A DNA stretch of 52,510 nt from Alphaproteobacteria bacterium (GCA_024279035.1 JAJRSA010000004.1:1-52510); one strand, 5' to 3'. Shown: positions 19,221 to 28,956, counted from the first letter of the stretch. Notes: generated by a model from the letters alone, not told the origin. Made by a program: numbers and translations.

Positions 19221-20339
19221 TCAAACACGTAACGGCATAATCACATAAAGAGAGGAGCTATCTCCTGTGTCTTGAATAATGGTGGGAGAGGCAGAATCTG
19301 CAAGTGAGATACGACATCCTTCTCCATCGACAAGGCTTGTAATATCAAGCAAATAGCGGGCATTAAATCCAATTTCAATATCAGTAATATCTGAGGACAC
19401 TTCAATATCCTCAGTGGCAGAGCCCGCTTCTGGAGAATTTGCAGAGAGGGTCATGGTTTTTCCATTGAGCGTGATTTTTAAAGCGCGTGATTTTCCGTCT
19501 GAGATGGTTGAAACACGGTCAATCGCGTCGGTGAATATTTTAGGATCAACTTCAATGATCTTGTCATTCCCGACAGGAATAACGCGCGTATAATCAGGAA
19601 ATGTTCCATCAATGAGTTTTGTCGTTAAGACAACATGATCAAAGGCAAACTGAATTTTATTCTTGGACAGGGAAATATTAATGGTGTCAGCGGCTTCATC
19701 AATAAGCTTCCGAATCTCTCCGATTGCTTTCCGAGGCACAATAATTTCTGGCATGTCTTGTGCTCCTTCGGGGAGAGGCATATCAAACTGAGCTAATCTG
19801 TGTCCATCGGTTGCAACTGCACGCAAAACAGCAACACCATTACTTTCCGTTGAGTGTAAATAAATACCATTGAGATAATAGCGAGTCTCTTCTGTCGACA
19901 TTGCAAATTTTGTCCGGTCAATCAAAGCCCGTAAATCTGTGGCAGGAATAGAAAACCCAGTGGGGAGTTCATCTTGCCCAAGTTGTGGAAAATCTTCCAC
20001 AGGGAGACAACTTAAGCGGAAGTTCGAGCGCCCCGCCTCAACGGTCATAAAATTTCCAGAAGAATCAAGTGTAATTTTAACGACAGAACCCTCTGGGAAT
20101 TTGCGGACGATGTCGTGGAGTGTAACGGCAGGAGCTGTTGTTGCGCCGTCTTTCTCAATTTGTGCGACCACAGATTCATTAATTTCAAGATCCATATCCG
20201 TTGTGCTTAGGCTTAAAACACCGTTTGCGACCACCATTTTCACATTGGCAAGAATAGGAATGGTATTACGACGCTCGACCACTGACTGAACATGGTTAAG
20301 AGAACGGAGAAGGTCTGCGCGATCAATTGAAAAAATCAT
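19221..20339 (-). CDS. dnaN: DNA polymerase III sliding clamp (beta subunit)
   Basis: The 372-residue protein forms the dimeric DNA clamp. Family landmarks include RADLLRSLNHVQSVVERRNT at the N-terminus, RFAM-like TKFAMSTEETRYYLNGIYLH, VATDGHRLA, GTFPDYTRVIP and the C-terminal YVIMPLRV. The latter forms part of the binding pocket for polymerase and other clamp partners. Order dnaA-dnaN-recF is the classical bacterial replication cluster. Confidence 0.97.
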   Translation of the reverse strand: MIFSIDRADLLRSLNHVQSVVERRNTIPILANVKMVVANGVLSLSTTDMDLEINESVVAQIEKDGATTAPAVTLHDIVRKFPEGSVVKITLDSSGNFMTVEAGRSNFRLSCLPVEDFPQLGQDELPTGFSIPATDLRALIDRTKFAMSTEETRYYLNGIYLHSTESNGVAVLRAVATDGHRLAQFDMPLPEGAQDMPEIIVPRKAIGEIRKLIDEAADTINISLSKNKIQFAFDHVVLTTKLIDGTFPDYTRVIPVGNDKIIEVDPKIFTDAIDRVSTISDGKSRALKITLNGKTMTLSANSPEAGSATEDIEVSSDITDIEIGFNARYLLDITSLVDGEGCRISLADSASPTIIQDTGDSSSLYVIMPLRV

Positions 20340-20398
20340 GAGTCTTAAATCCTATAGTTTAAAATGGCTCTGTATCTAAGTATTTATAGCATATAAAC

Positions 20399-20434
20399 AC
20401 ACACTGCCAAGCAGTTTCCTGTCTAGCAGTGTGT
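20399..20434. promoter_or_regulatory. Hairpin in the dnaA-dnaN spacer
   Basis: A perfect 9-base inverted repeat, ACACACTGC (20399-20407) and GCAGTGTGT (20426-20434), encloses an 18-base loop. On the minus strand it follows dnaA and precedes dnaN. It may attenuate or partly terminate the dnaA transcript, but the U-tract after it is weak, so a terminator call is unsure. Confidence 0.4.
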
Positions 20435-20465
20435 TTTAACGCTTTTCTTAGAATTAGCCTGCCGA

Positions 20466-21899
20466 TCAGCCAGTAAGGGCACGACGCAAAACATCAACAT
20501 CTTGTGCGAAAGAGGCATCCTCTTCCATAAGCTCTTCAATTTTACGTACAGCATGCATCACTGTTGTGTGGTCTCGTCCGCCAAACTTGCGCCCAATTTC
20601 TGGCAAAGAGCGTGCTGTAAGCTGTTTGGCTAGATACATAGCAACCTGACGAGGGCGGGCGACATTCCGAGAACGACGCGCGGAATGCATATCTGAGACT
20701 TTAAGATTGTAATGCTCTGAAACACGGCGTTGGATCTCATCAATTGTAATTCGACGATCGTGAGAGCGCAATAAATCCTGAAGAACGTGTTGTGTGGCCT
20801 CTAAAGTTAAAGGTGTTCTTGAGATATCTGCATGCGCAGCCAATCTATTTAAGGCGCCTTCCAATTCACGCACGTTGGAGGTGACTTTTAAGGCCAAAAA
20901 CTCAAGAACCGCATCTGGCATCTCTACCCCTAACATCTCTCGTTTTGCCTTTAAAATCCCAAGACGTAATTCATAGTTTGTAGGCTGAATATCAGCAACA
21001 AGACCCCATGAGAGACGTGATCTTAAGCGATCATCAATACCTTGAATATCATTCGGAGAACGATCGGCAGAGATAATAATCTGCTTATTTTGATCAATGA
21101 GCGCATTAAATGTATGAAAAAACTCTTCTTGTGTGGATTCCTTTCCGCTGATGAACTGTACATCATCAATCATAAGGACATCGACAGAGCGAAAAAGCTC
21201 TTTAAAGGCCATTGTATCTTTAGCTCGTAACGCTTTGACAAACTGGAACATGAATTTCTCAGCAGACAAATACATGACTGTTTTTTCAGGGTGATGTTCT
21301 CTAATAGCCCACGCAATAGCATGCATCAAATGTGTTTTCCCAAGTCCAACTCCTCCATAAATGAAGAGAGGATTAAAGGGCATGGCTTTACTCTCAACCA
21401 AACGAAGGGCAGCTGCATGAGAGAGGGCATTTGAGTCCCCCACCACAAAATTTTCAAATTTAAAACGAGGATCAAGGGGAGAGGAGAGCTCAAGCTCTTC
21501 TGCCAGCGCATTTGCATTAGCCTTTATCGCGGGAGAGGTTTTTTCTGTCTCTGCATCCATATCAAGAGGCGTTGATTTTTGGACAACAACAATCTCAAGG
21601 CGTGAAATCTGATCCTCTTTTTCAATGCACATTTCTAAAATACGAGGGCCGTAATTTGTTTGAATCCAGTCTTTCATAAAACGCGTAGGCACAGAGACTT
21701 CTAATGTTCCATGATAGAACGCTTGAAGAGAAAGAGGCTTCAACCAGCTTCTAAAAACCGCTTCACCAAACTCTCCCCTAAATTGTTTATACACAGCTTT
21801 CCAGAGGCCCATAATTTCTGGTGTCGGTTGAAAATTTTCTGGGGCTTGGCTGTTATCAATAACGCTTAGGTAGGATTTATTATTTTTTACTTGTGACAT
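20466..21899 (-). CDS. dnaA: Chromosomal replication initiator DnaA
   Basis: AAA+ ATPase that opens the replication origin. The reading from ATG 21899 (477 residues) is preferred, because AGGGA lies 5-6 bases upstream of it. The alternative GTG at 21917 has no ribosome-binding site. Seen in order: N-terminal domain (LWKAVYKQFRGEFGEAVFRS), a linker, the AAA+ core with GGVGLGKTHLMHAI, VLMIDDVQFISGKE and DRLRSRLSWGLV, and the C-terminal DNA-binding helix-turn-helix with GGRDHTTVMHAVRKI. rpsT lies upstream, a common alphaproteobacterial order. Confidence 0.97.
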   Translation of the reverse strand: MSQVKNNKSYLSVIDNSQAPENFQPTPEIMGLWKAVYKQFRGEFGEAVFRSWLKPLSLQAFYHGTLEVSVPTRFMKDWIQTNYGPRILEMCIEKEDQISRLEIVVVQKSTPLDMDAETEKTSPAIKANANALAEELELSSPLDPRFKFENFVVGDSNALSHAAALRLVESKAMPFNPLFIYGGVGLGKTHLMHAIAWAIREHHPEKTVMYLSAEKFMFQFVKALRAKDTMAFKELFRSVDVLMIDDVQFISGKESTQEEFFHTFNALIDQNKQIIISADRSPNDIQGIDDRLRSRLSWGLVADIQPTNYELRLGILKAKREMLGVEMPDAVLEFLALKVTSNVRELEGALNRLAAHADISRTPLTLEATQHVLQDLLRSHDRRITIDEIQRRVSEHYNLKVSDMHSARRSRNVARPRQVAMYLAKQLTARSLPEIGRKFGGRDHTTVMHAVRKIEELMEEDASFAQDVDVLRRALTG

Positions 21900-21917
21900 A
21901 TTTTCCCTAGTCTCCAC

Positions 21918-22300
21918 TTACTTATAATTTACTCATTTTATTTCATCCTTTTTACAAAAGAATGAGACACCAAATCGTTCAACACACACACATAAAAACA
22001 CTTGTAGAACCGATAGATTCTCCATGAACGATGTTATAATATATCTGTACATTTATTAGGCACGAGGCCATACTTTTGAGATTCCTCCCAAAGCACACAC
22101 ACTCAACCCCTTGATGAAATCCACACCTCTAAAGAGGGTAAATCTCTAACACTATATCTCCAAACAAAAGCGATATATGAACATGTTTTTTTCTATTCAT
22201 TTCTATCTTATTTCCGTCTCGGCGATGTCTAAACCCTACCTATATTTTTTAGATTGTGCAACGAGATCAAACCAAGAACATCAAAAAAGAAATTTTTGTT
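21918..22300. promoter_or_regulatory. AT-rich region upstream of dnaA
   Basis: No gene is seen here. It must contain the dnaA promoter. By eye only one 7-of-9 match to the DnaA box TTATCCACA is visible (22117-22125), so I do not claim an origin of replication, although the replication-gene context makes the question fair. Confidence 0.3.
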
Positions 22301-22305
22301 CAAAA

Positions 22306-22345
22306 TAAAAAACCCCCAAAGACTGCGGTCTTCAGGGGAGCTGAT
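22306..22345 (-). terminator. Rho-independent terminator of rpsT
   Basis: On the minus strand a stem pairs CCCC...AAGAC with GTCTT...GGGG around a CGCA-type loop, then runs into TTTTTTATTTTG. It lies about 70 bases after the rpsT stop and separates rpsT from the dnaA promoter region. A further perfect 10-base inverted repeat (TTTCTGTCTT/AAGACAGAAA, about 22369-22402) lies between it and rpsT. Confidence 0.75.
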
Positions 22346-22412
22346 ATCTTAAAAAGAGGATGTATGTTTCTGTCTTAATTGTTAAAAAATCAAGACAGAA
22401 AGAAAGATGAAA

Positions 22413-22682
22413 TTATTTTGTTTTAAGGCTCTTAATCCGCTGAGAAAATCTAGAAATTTTTCTAGAAATTGTTTTTTGGTGAAAAAGGCCTTTTGCGACT
22501 CCTCGTTGCATTTCAGGTTGCGCAACTTGCAACGCTGTTTGTGCTGTTTGTGCATCTCCGCTTACAATGGCAAGCTCTACATTTTTAATAAATGTACGGA
22601 TACGTGTTTTACGTACTCCGTTGATGAGGGCCCGACTTGCATTTCTACGAATTCTTTTTTTAGCTGATGCGTGATTTGCCAT
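22413..22682 (-). CDS. rpsT: 30S ribosomal protein S20
   Basis: An 89-residue, Lys/Arg- and Ala-rich protein that binds 16S rRNA in the small subunit. It begins MANHASAKKRIRRNASRAL, the conserved S20 N-terminus. ATG 22682 is chosen over an upstream ATG at 22697 because of this sequence and the GGAGAG ribosome-binding site 7 bases upstream. The monocistronic layout with its own terminator is usual for this gene. Confidence 0.95.
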   Translation of the reverse strand: MANHASAKKRIRRNASRALINGVRKTRIRTFIKNVELAIVSGDAQTAQTALQVAQPEMQRGVAKGLFHQKTISRKISRFSQRIKSLKTK

Positions 22683-22797
22683 TTTAATTCTCTCCAAAAA
22701 TTCTAACTTTTATCTGGTTTTTTATTTTTATCCCCAGAAAACTGCCAATATCTACGTGAAAACCCCCTCCCTTGTCAAGTCTTCTTTCCGTGATCTT

Positions 22798-23214
22798 TTA
22801 TTTTTTTTCTATGGGGTGGCGTGTGTCTTTGTTTGGAGAGAGCACAAAATGGACGAGAACGTCTTGATAGACCTTTTCTACCTGAATAGTTAATCGCTCC
22901 TGTTCACGCGTATAGCTATGAGGGATTTCGATAACCCAGCCAAGCTGAGGCAGTGTTTGCGCATAAAAGATATCAATGTCAACGATTGAAAGAGAGTCAC
23001 TATAAAAAGAAATTTCAGCAATACGTCCATCCGGTTTATCAAATATCATTTGTGTCTCTGGGCATTCTTCTAATCCGTCCATCAAAGGAATGTCAGGCAA
23101 AATCTCAATATATTTCTGGACAGCCTTTTTGTGGTCTTGTGCATGAAGAGTAGAAATAAGCCCCCCAACTGAAACGATAATCACTATAAAAACAAATATC
23201 TTTTTCATGTCCAT
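22798..23214 (-). CDS. Conserved exported protein of unknown function
   Basis: A 138-residue protein with a signal peptide (residues 1-25, ending LHAQD). The mature part contains DIPLMDGLEECPETQMIFDK, a FYSDSLSIVDIDIFYAQTLP stretch and GWVIEIP. Short proteins of this pattern occur in alphaproteobacteria, but I know no function. It follows an anchored protein gene by 8 bases, so the two are probably one operon and may work together in the periplasm. AAAGG precedes the first ATG. Confidence 0.65.
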   Translation of the reverse strand: MDMKKIFVFIVIIVSVGGLISTLHAQDHKKAVQKYIEILPDIPLMDGLEECPETQMIFDKPDGRIAEISFYSDSLSIVDIDIFYAQTLPQLGWVIEIPHSYTREQERLTIQVEKVYQDVLVHFVLSPNKDTRHPIEKK

Positions 23215-23222
23215 GCGTGCCT

Positions 23223-23873
23223 TTACTGCGCTCTTAAATCACGATGCGTCGGCTTGCCTAAATATTTCAGAGCAATAGTCTTTTCACTGCCAGAAATTGT
23301 TTGTAGAAAGGCTGTTATCGCTGGGTTTATCTCTTCTTTATTATTTGAAATTTTCAACATAATTATTTTTTCTGATGAGTTTGCATTATTTTTACGATGT
23401 TTGATATCAAATGAAAAGGCCGTTTCCCCCAGAGAAAAATTATAAATTCTAAGGCCTGGATTAGATTGGTCAAAGGGAAGACCAAGCTCTTTCATTTGAG
23501 AAAAGAGAAGCCGTCCTTGCCCGTCAAGCGCATACCGTCCAGCCGCAAATAACTTTGTGTATTTTGCCGTACTATCGACAGATTCCCACGAAAAATAGCC
23601 ATCTTCATAAAATTCTATAATGATCTCTGTTGTTGCTTTATGTGCATACCACGCCCCAGATATTGTTTTATACAGAGATATTTGTTGCTTTGGGAAATCC
23701 TGCATGATCTGGGTATAGAGAGGATAATCATTTTTTGTGTTCCCTCTCTCCAGATATTCATATGTCCGCATAGAGATAAGACTTACAAGCCCTCCTACCA
23801 AGGACAGAGTCAAAATCATCCAAAATGCAATGGGCAAATGGTGAAAAGGGATTCTAAAATTCACACGAGTCAT
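23223..23873 (-). CDS. Membrane-anchored hypothetical protein
   Basis: A 216-residue protein starting MTRVNFRIPFHHLPIAFWMI, with one hydrophobic segment (about residues 17-37) and a soluble extracytoplasmic domain containing GAWYAHKATTEIIIEFYEDG and YFSWESVDSTAKYTKLF. These look like the strands of a small beta-rich fold. No family is recognised. A TTG at 23909 would add 12 residues but lacks a ribosome-binding site, so ATG 23873 is used. It is upstream of, and probably co-transcribed with, the exported protein at 22798-23214. Confidence 0.6.
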   Translation of the reverse strand: MTRVNFRIPFHHLPIAFWMILTLSLVGGLVSLISMRTYEYLERGNTKNDYPLYTQIMQDFPKQQISLYKTISGAWYAHKATTEIIIEFYEDGYFSWESVDSTAKYTKLFAAGRYALDGQGRLLFSQMKELGLPFDQSNPGLRIYNFSLGETAFSFDIKHRKNNANSSEKIIMLKISNNKEEINPAITAFLQTISGSEKTIALKYLGKPTHRDLRAQ

Positions 23874-23979
23874 ATTTCTATTAAAGCATGAGTTGTGATC
23901 CCCAATCAAGAGGGCTGTTTTATCGCGTCACTGTGTGGTACAAATCCTGAGTAGGTTGCATCAGGAAATCATTACCTCT

Positions 23980-25359
23980 CTATCCATTGACTACATAATG
24001 TACCCCAATAGCGGCAACATAGCCTAACGCAATGACGGGTGTCCATTTCAGATGTGAAAAGAATGTATAATGACCTTTTGCTGTGCCCATCAGGGCAACA
24101 CCTGCCGCAGATCCTATAGATAGTAAAGATCCTCCAACCCCTGTTGTCAGCGTGACCAGAAGCCACTGAAATTGGTCGAGTTCAGGATTCATGGTTAAGA
24201 CAGCAAACATGACAGGAATATTGTCAATGAGGGCAGATATTCCTCCCAAAGCAATATTAGTTTGTGTGACACCCCACCCATCATACATCGTATGGGAGGC
24301 CAACTCCATAAAACCAAGATAGGATAATCCACCGACACTGAAAATGACACCAAAGAAGAACAATAATGTATCCCATTCTGCTGATTCGACATGCCCGATG
24401 ACATCAATGGTATCTTTTTCGCATCCTGTCTTGGTGAGAACATAAGAAGAGATCATCAAAATAGACATCCCCGTCATCATGCCCATAAAAGGTGGCAATC
24501 CCAAGAATTGTTCAAAACAAATAGCCATGGCAATAGTACTCACCCCTAAAAAGATAAAGAAGCATGCTCCTCTCTTCATCACCTCACGGGTCTCTGAGGT
24601 CTCAGGTTGATCATCAGGCACAAAAAAGCTCATGATAATGGCGGGAACCAGAAAACAGGTCAGAGAGGGTAAAAACAGTGCAAAAAATCCAGAAAATTCG
24701 ACATGCCCTGCCTGCCAGACCATCAATGTTGTAATATCTCCAAAAGGAGAAAAAGCGCCTCCAGCATTAGCTGCACAGACAATATTGATGCAAGCCAGAG
24801 CAATAAACTTTGGAGATTTTTGTCCAACAGCCATCACGACAGCTCCCATAATAAGAGCCGTTGTTAAATTATCCGCAATGGGCGAGAGAAAAAACGCCAC
24901 AATCCCTGTAACCCAAAAAAGTTGACGCAAGGACAATCCAGATTGGACCAGCTTTCCACGCAAAGCACCAAACACATTACGTTCTTCCAATGCTGAGACA
25001 TAGGTCATCGCCGCCAGAAGGAAAAGCATCAAGGAGCTATATTCCTCTAGCCCTCCAAGAACAGCATGATGAACTTCCTCACTATCAATATCGTGCGTCT
25101 TAGCTAAAAGAGCAATACAGATCCAGATTAAACCTGCGCCTAACATGACCGGCTTTGATTTTCTCATATGAGAAAATTCCTCTGTCAAAACAGCCAGATA
25201 AGATACTATAAAGATTCCAATACATAACAACGCAAGCGGAGATGAAATAACACTCCCCCCTGTTTGTGTTGTTAACACATCCGTAGAGGCCAAAGCAGAA
25301 GAGATAACCCCTACCGTGCACAAGACAATAAGCCCCACCCATCCGATTACATATTTCAC
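23980..25359 (-). CDS. nhaD: NhaD-type Na+/H+ antiporter
   Basis: A 459-residue polytopic membrane protein of the ion transporter superfamily. Seen: a leader-like first helix ending ALAST, SYLAVLTEEFSHMRKSKPVM, GLEEYSSLMLFLLAAMTYVS, ADNLTTALIMGAVVMAVGQ, CAANAGGAFSPFGDITTLMV, ALIDNIPVMFAVLTMNPEL and a late GVGGSLLSIGSAAGVALMG. These repeat-related DN/NAGG/GS motifs line the transport path. It expels sodium in exchange for protons. It lies between typA and the small exported-protein pair on the same strand, with no obvious functional link. Confidence 0.92.
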   Translation of the reverse strand: MKYVIGWVGLIVLCTVGVISSALASTDVLTTQTGGSVISSPLALLCIGIFIVSYLAVLTEEFSHMRKSKPVMLGAGLIWICIALLAKTHDIDSEEVHHAVLGGLEEYSSLMLFLLAAMTYVSALEERNVFGALRGKLVQSGLSLRQLFWVTGIVAFFLSPIADNLTTALIMGAVVMAVGQKSPKFIALACINIVCAANAGGAFSPFGDITTLMVWQAGHVEFSGFFALFLPSLTCFLVPAIIMSFFVPDDQPETSETREVMKRGACFFIFLGVSTIAMAICFEQFLGLPPFMGMMTGMSILMISSYVLTKTGCEKDTIDVIGHVESAEWDTLLFFFGVIFSVGGLSYLGFMELASHTMYDGWGVTQTNIALGGISALIDNIPVMFAVLTMNPELDQFQWLLVTLTTGVGGSLLSIGSAAGVALMGTAKGHYTFFSHLKWTPVIALGYVAAIGVHYVVNG

Positions 25360-25421
25360 TCTATTTCTCCTTATTTAATTAAATTGAATGTGTAAAATCA
25401 CATCACAGAATAAGCACTTAA

Positions 25422-27257
25422 TTAAGATGATGAGTTTGAAGCCTTTTTCGCAAGGGTTCTATCAGAAGGTAAAAGATGTCTTTTTCTCAAACGGAGATTG
25501 AGAGGAGTGACTTCAACAAGCTCATCATCATTCACGTAGGACATCATTTCTTCTAGACTCATACGGCGAGGGGGCGTCAAAACAACACTTTCATCTGTGC
25601 CTGATGCACGGACATTGGTGAGCTTTTTCCCTTTGAGAATGTTGATATCTAGATCATTACCGCGTGAGTTTTCTCCCACAATCATGCCTTGATAAACTTT
25701 TTCTCCAGCACTTACAAACATTGTGCCTCGGTCTTGAAGGTTGAAGAGGGCATAGGCCACTGCCTCTCCTTTATCTGTTGAGAGAAGGACTCCATAATGT
25801 CGTCCTCCGATATCACCCTTATACGCTCCATAGGAATGAAAGAGACGGTTCATGAGGCCTGTGCCCCGTGTGTCTGTCAAAAACTGTGATTGATATCCAA
25901 TAAGGCCACGAGAGGGAGCAAGAAAGGTTAAGCGCGTTTTACCTGCACCAGACGGGCGCATATCTTGAAGATCGGCTTTACGCCCCGTCATCTTCTCGAT
26001 GACTGAGCCTGTATATTCATCATCTACATCAACAATGACTTCTTCGTAGGGCTCTTGTTTTTGACCATCCACCATCTTAATGAGAACACGAGGGCGAGAG
26101 ACAGACATCTCAAACCCTTCACGGCGCATCGTTTCAATGAGCACGCCAAGCTGTAATTCTCCTCGTCCAGCCAATTCAAAAGCATCTCTTCCATCTGTTT
26201 CAGAAACTTTAATCGCCACATTGGTTTCTGCCTCTGCCATCAAGCGATCACGGATCATCGTTGAGGTAAGCTTTTTCCCCTCTGTGCCTGCCAAAGGAGA
26301 GTTGTTGACAGAGATCGTCACAGCCATTGTAGGTGGATCAATGGGAGAGGACTCAATAGGGGTTTCAACCAGCGGATCACAGATGGTATCGGCCACAGAG
26401 GCCTTTTTCATTCCCGCCACACAAATAATATCACCCGCTTGTGCAGACTCTACAGGAATGCGCTCAACACCGTTAAAGGACAATAGTTTTGTTAGACGGA
26501 ATGTTTCGATTGTTTTTCCGTCTAAGCCCATTGCTTTTACATTCATATTCACCTTCGCAGTTCCTGAATAGATACGCCCTGTTAAGGTTCGTCCTAAAAA
26601 TGTGTCTGCACTTAACAATGTGGAGAGCATGCTAAAGGGAGTTTTTTGATCAACATCTGGCGCGGGAACATGACTGACAATAAGATCCAAAAGCGGTTGT
26701 AAATTCTCACGTTGTCCATTTTCAAGATTATCAGTACACCATCCATCACGCCCAGAAGCATACATAATTGGAAAATCCAGTTGCGCTTCTGTCGCATCCA
26801 GTGAGATAAAAAGATCAAACACCTCATCTAAAACTTCATCAGGGCGGGCATCTCCGCGGTCAATCTTGTTAATCACCACAATAGGGCGCAACCCTTGCTT
26901 AAGCGCTTTTCCAAGGACAAATTTTGTTTGTGGCAAAGGTCCTTCTGCAGAATCTGTGAGCAAAATTACTCCATCTGCCATACCCAAAACCCGCTCAACT
27001 TCTCCGCCAAAATCAGCGTGACCAGGGGTGTCAATGATATTGATTTTAGTGTCATTCCACTGGATAGCTGTACATTTAGCCAAAATCGTAATTCCACGCT
27101 CTTTCTCAAGATCATTGGAATCCATGACACGTTCATCTACCTTCTGGTTATCCCGAAACATCCCGCTTTGTTGCAAGATTGAGTCAATCAAAGTCGTCTT
27201 TCCATGATCAACATGGGCAATGATCGCAATATTTCTTAAAGCTTGATTTTGTGTCAT
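25422..27257 (-). CDS. typA: Ribosome-associated GTPase TypA/BipA
   Basis: A 611-residue translational GTPase. The G1 motif AHVDHGKTTLIDS is near residue 14. RGITILAKC (switch I), DTPGHADFGGEVERVL (G3) and NKIDRGDARPDEV (G4) follow, then EF-Tu-like domain 2, domains III and V and the TypA-specific C-terminus (GEKVYQGMIVGENSRGNDL, DDELVEVTP). It assists 50S assembly and stress adaptation. It is apparently monocistronic. Confidence 0.96.
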   Translation of the reverse strand: MTQNQALRNIAIIAHVDHGKTTLIDSILQQSGMFRDNQKVDERVMDSNDLEKERGITILAKCTAIQWNDTKINIIDTPGHADFGGEVERVLGMADGVILLTDSAEGPLPQTKFVLGKALKQGLRPIVVINKIDRGDARPDEVLDEVFDLFISLDATEAQLDFPIMYASGRDGWCTDNLENGQRENLQPLLDLIVSHVPAPDVDQKTPFSMLSTLLSADTFLGRTLTGRIYSGTAKVNMNVKAMGLDGKTIETFRLTKLLSFNGVERIPVESAQAGDIICVAGMKKASVADTICDPLVETPIESSPIDPPTMAVTISVNNSPLAGTEGKKLTSTMIRDRLMAEAETNVAIKVSETDGRDAFELAGRGELQLGVLIETMRREGFEMSVSRPRVLIKMVDGQKQEPYEEVIVDVDDEYTGSVIEKMTGRKADLQDMRPSGAGKTRLTFLAPSRGLIGYQSQFLTDTRGTGLMNRLFHSYGAYKGDIGGRHYGVLLSTDKGEAVAYALFNLQDRGTMFVSAGEKVYQGMIVGENSRGNDLDINILKGKKLTNVRASGTDESVVLTPPRRMSLEEMMSYVNDDELVEVTPLNLRLRKRHLLPSDRTLAKKASNSSS

Positions 27258-27584
27258 CTGTGCACTCTCTATATCTTGTGTGTTTCTTATTTCTGGCGCA
27301 TGTGTACAGGGAAAGGTGACTTTAATCCAGTAAATTATTTTCTGAGAACCAAAACCCGTTTTTATCCGTTACGAATCAAAGTGATTTAGGTAATAGACTC
27401 GATTCACAATAGCCCTCAGAAACTGAGACAAAGGGATTGTTTCCGTTTTTTCTACACTGTTTTGAGATTGATGTTGGCCAGACCTGCTACATTTTTGGCA
27501 ATCATATTTTGGAGGCCATTATTGCTATTCCTTGTTTTAGACTTTATACATTTTCTGTCTGGAATAGTGTAGCCACCTCATCTC
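27258..27584. other. Gap between typA and pyrF without a recognised gene
   Basis: About 330 bases with stops in all frames. Some stretches on the minus strand read like eroded coding sequence (for example NMIAKNVAGLANINLKTV followed by stops), possibly a transposase relic, but I cannot assign a family. Confidence 0.3.
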
Positions 27585-27613
27585 TTGCATGATAATTTAA
27601 AAAAGACTAATAA
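27585..27613 (+). promoter_or_regulatory. Candidate sigma-70 promoter for pyrF-trpF
   Basis: TTGCAT (27585-27590) and TAATAA (27608-27613) are separated by 17 bases. The GAGGTG ribosome-binding site (27634-27639) and the pyrF ATG at 27644 follow. Confidence 0.45.
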
Positions 27614-27643
27614 AATAATGGTTTAAATAAAAAGAGGTGAAAG

Positions 27644-28333
27644 ATGTCGTTCCCAAAGATTTTTTGTGCCATTGACACAGATCAGATGGATCACGCCAAG
27701 GATTTAGTTCAAACTATTGCTCAAACAGGCATTGGAATTAAGTTGGGGTTGGAGTTTTTTAATTATTTTGGCGCGCAAGGCGTTGAGGATGTGATGTCTG
27801 TGGCGCCTGACACGCCTCTCTTTTTGGATTTAAAGTTTCATGATATCCCTAATACAGTGGCAGGCGCTGTGAAGGCTGTGTCCCATCGCCTCAAGCCTGC
27901 CTACCTGAATGTACATGCCGCGGGGGGGCTGGAGATGATGAAACAGGCAAAAGAGGCCTGTTATGAAGGAAGCCGGTTGTTGGCTGTAACAGTTTTGACA
28001 AGTTTGGATGATAAAGCTCTTTCTTAAGTTGGACAATCTATTCCTGCGCAAGACCAAGTCAAAACACTCGCCTGCCTGACGCAAGATTCAGGGCTTGACG
28101 GCGTCGTGTGTTCCTCCAAAGAGATAGAAATTTTGCGTCAAGTCTGTGGTCAAGATTTTGTCCTTATGACTCCGGGCATTCGTCCTATTGGCGCGCCTTT
28201 GGATGATCAAAAACGCGTGATGACTCCTAAGCAAGCGCTTGATCTTGGAGCAACGCATTTGGTTATAGGACGTCCCATCACACAGGCCAATGATTCAAAG
28301 CAAGCAGCTCTTGAGATTTTGGAGTCCCTATGA
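27644..28333 (+). pseudogene. pyrF: Orotidine-5'-phosphate decarboxylase, interrupted by an in-frame stop
   Basis: The frame encodes a complete PyrF: FCAIDTDQMDHAKDLVQTIA, the catalytic DLKFHDIPNTV, LNVHAAGGLEMM, then after the stop LMTPGIRPIGAPLDDQKRVM and HLVIGRPIT. A single TAA at 28025-28027 splits it after residue 127. The sequence on both sides stays in the same frame and the total length (229 codons) is right, so one substitution (or a sequencing error) explains it. PyrF performs the last step of UMP synthesis. If real, the cell needs suppression, a second copy, or pyrimidine salvage. The end overlaps trpF as ATGA. Confidence 0.85.
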
Positions 28334-28956
28334 GTCTCGTCAAAATATGTGGTTTAAAAAATGAAGAGTCCGTAAAGGCCGCTATTGAAGGAGGCGCAAG
28401 CTTTATAGGCTTCGTCTTTTTCCCTGAGTCTCCCCGTTATATTGAGATTGAAGAAGCGGCTCATCTCTCTCACCTCATTCCTGATACAACTGAAATTGTG
28501 GGACTTTTCGTTGAGGCCTCTGATGAGGATATTCAAAAGGTACTCTCCCGTGTCCCTTTAACATTATTACAACTCCACGGGCTAGAATCCCCTGAGCGTG
28601 TCTCAGAAATCAAAGAAAAATTTAAAATCCCAATCATTAAAGCTCTCCCCATTTCTGAGCCCTCTGATTTGGAGTATGTGGACTCCTACAAAACAGTTGC
28701 AGATTGGTTGTTATTTGATACAAAGCTTTCTGATGGGTCATCAGGGGGGGCAGGCGTCTCTTTCGATTGGTCTCTTTTATCCAATGTACGCACGATGATC
28801 CCGTGGTTTTTGGCAGGAGGACTAACACCAGAGAATATTGGCTCCGCCATCGAGATTCTCAATCCTCCCGCAGTGGATGTTTCAAGCGGTGTGGAATCTG
28901 TACGTGGGGTTAAGAATCCAAATAAGATTAGAATATTTCTTAAGAATACCCGATAG
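28330..28956 (+). CDS. trpF: Phosphoribosylanthranilate isomerase
   Basis: Third step of the tryptophan branch, in the cytoplasm. The 208-residue TIM barrel has the catalytic Cys in VKICGLKNEESV (residues 4-15) and GASFIGFVFFPESPRYIEIE. VGLFVEAS, LQLHGLESPERV, the catalytic Asp in LLFDTKLSDGSSGGAGVSFD, and FLAGGLTPENIG complete the pattern. It overlaps pyrF by four bases. trpB, usually next in alphaproteobacteria, is 7.5 kb away here. Confidence 0.95.
   Translation: MSLVKICGLKNEESVKAAIEGGASFIGFVFFPESPRYIEIEEAAHLSHLIPDTTEIVGLFVEASDEDIQKVLSRVPLTLLQLHGLESPERVSEIKEKFKIPIIKALPISEPSDLEYVDSYKTVADWLLFDTKLSDGSSGGAGVSFDWSLLSNVRTMIPWFLAGGLTPENIGSAIEILNPPAVDVSSGVESVRGVKNPNKIRIFLKNTR

Noticed and set aside
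21918-22300. Origin of replication upstream of dnaA
   Set aside because: Only one weak DnaA-box-like site is seen and no iteron cluster, so gene context alone is not enough to call oriC.
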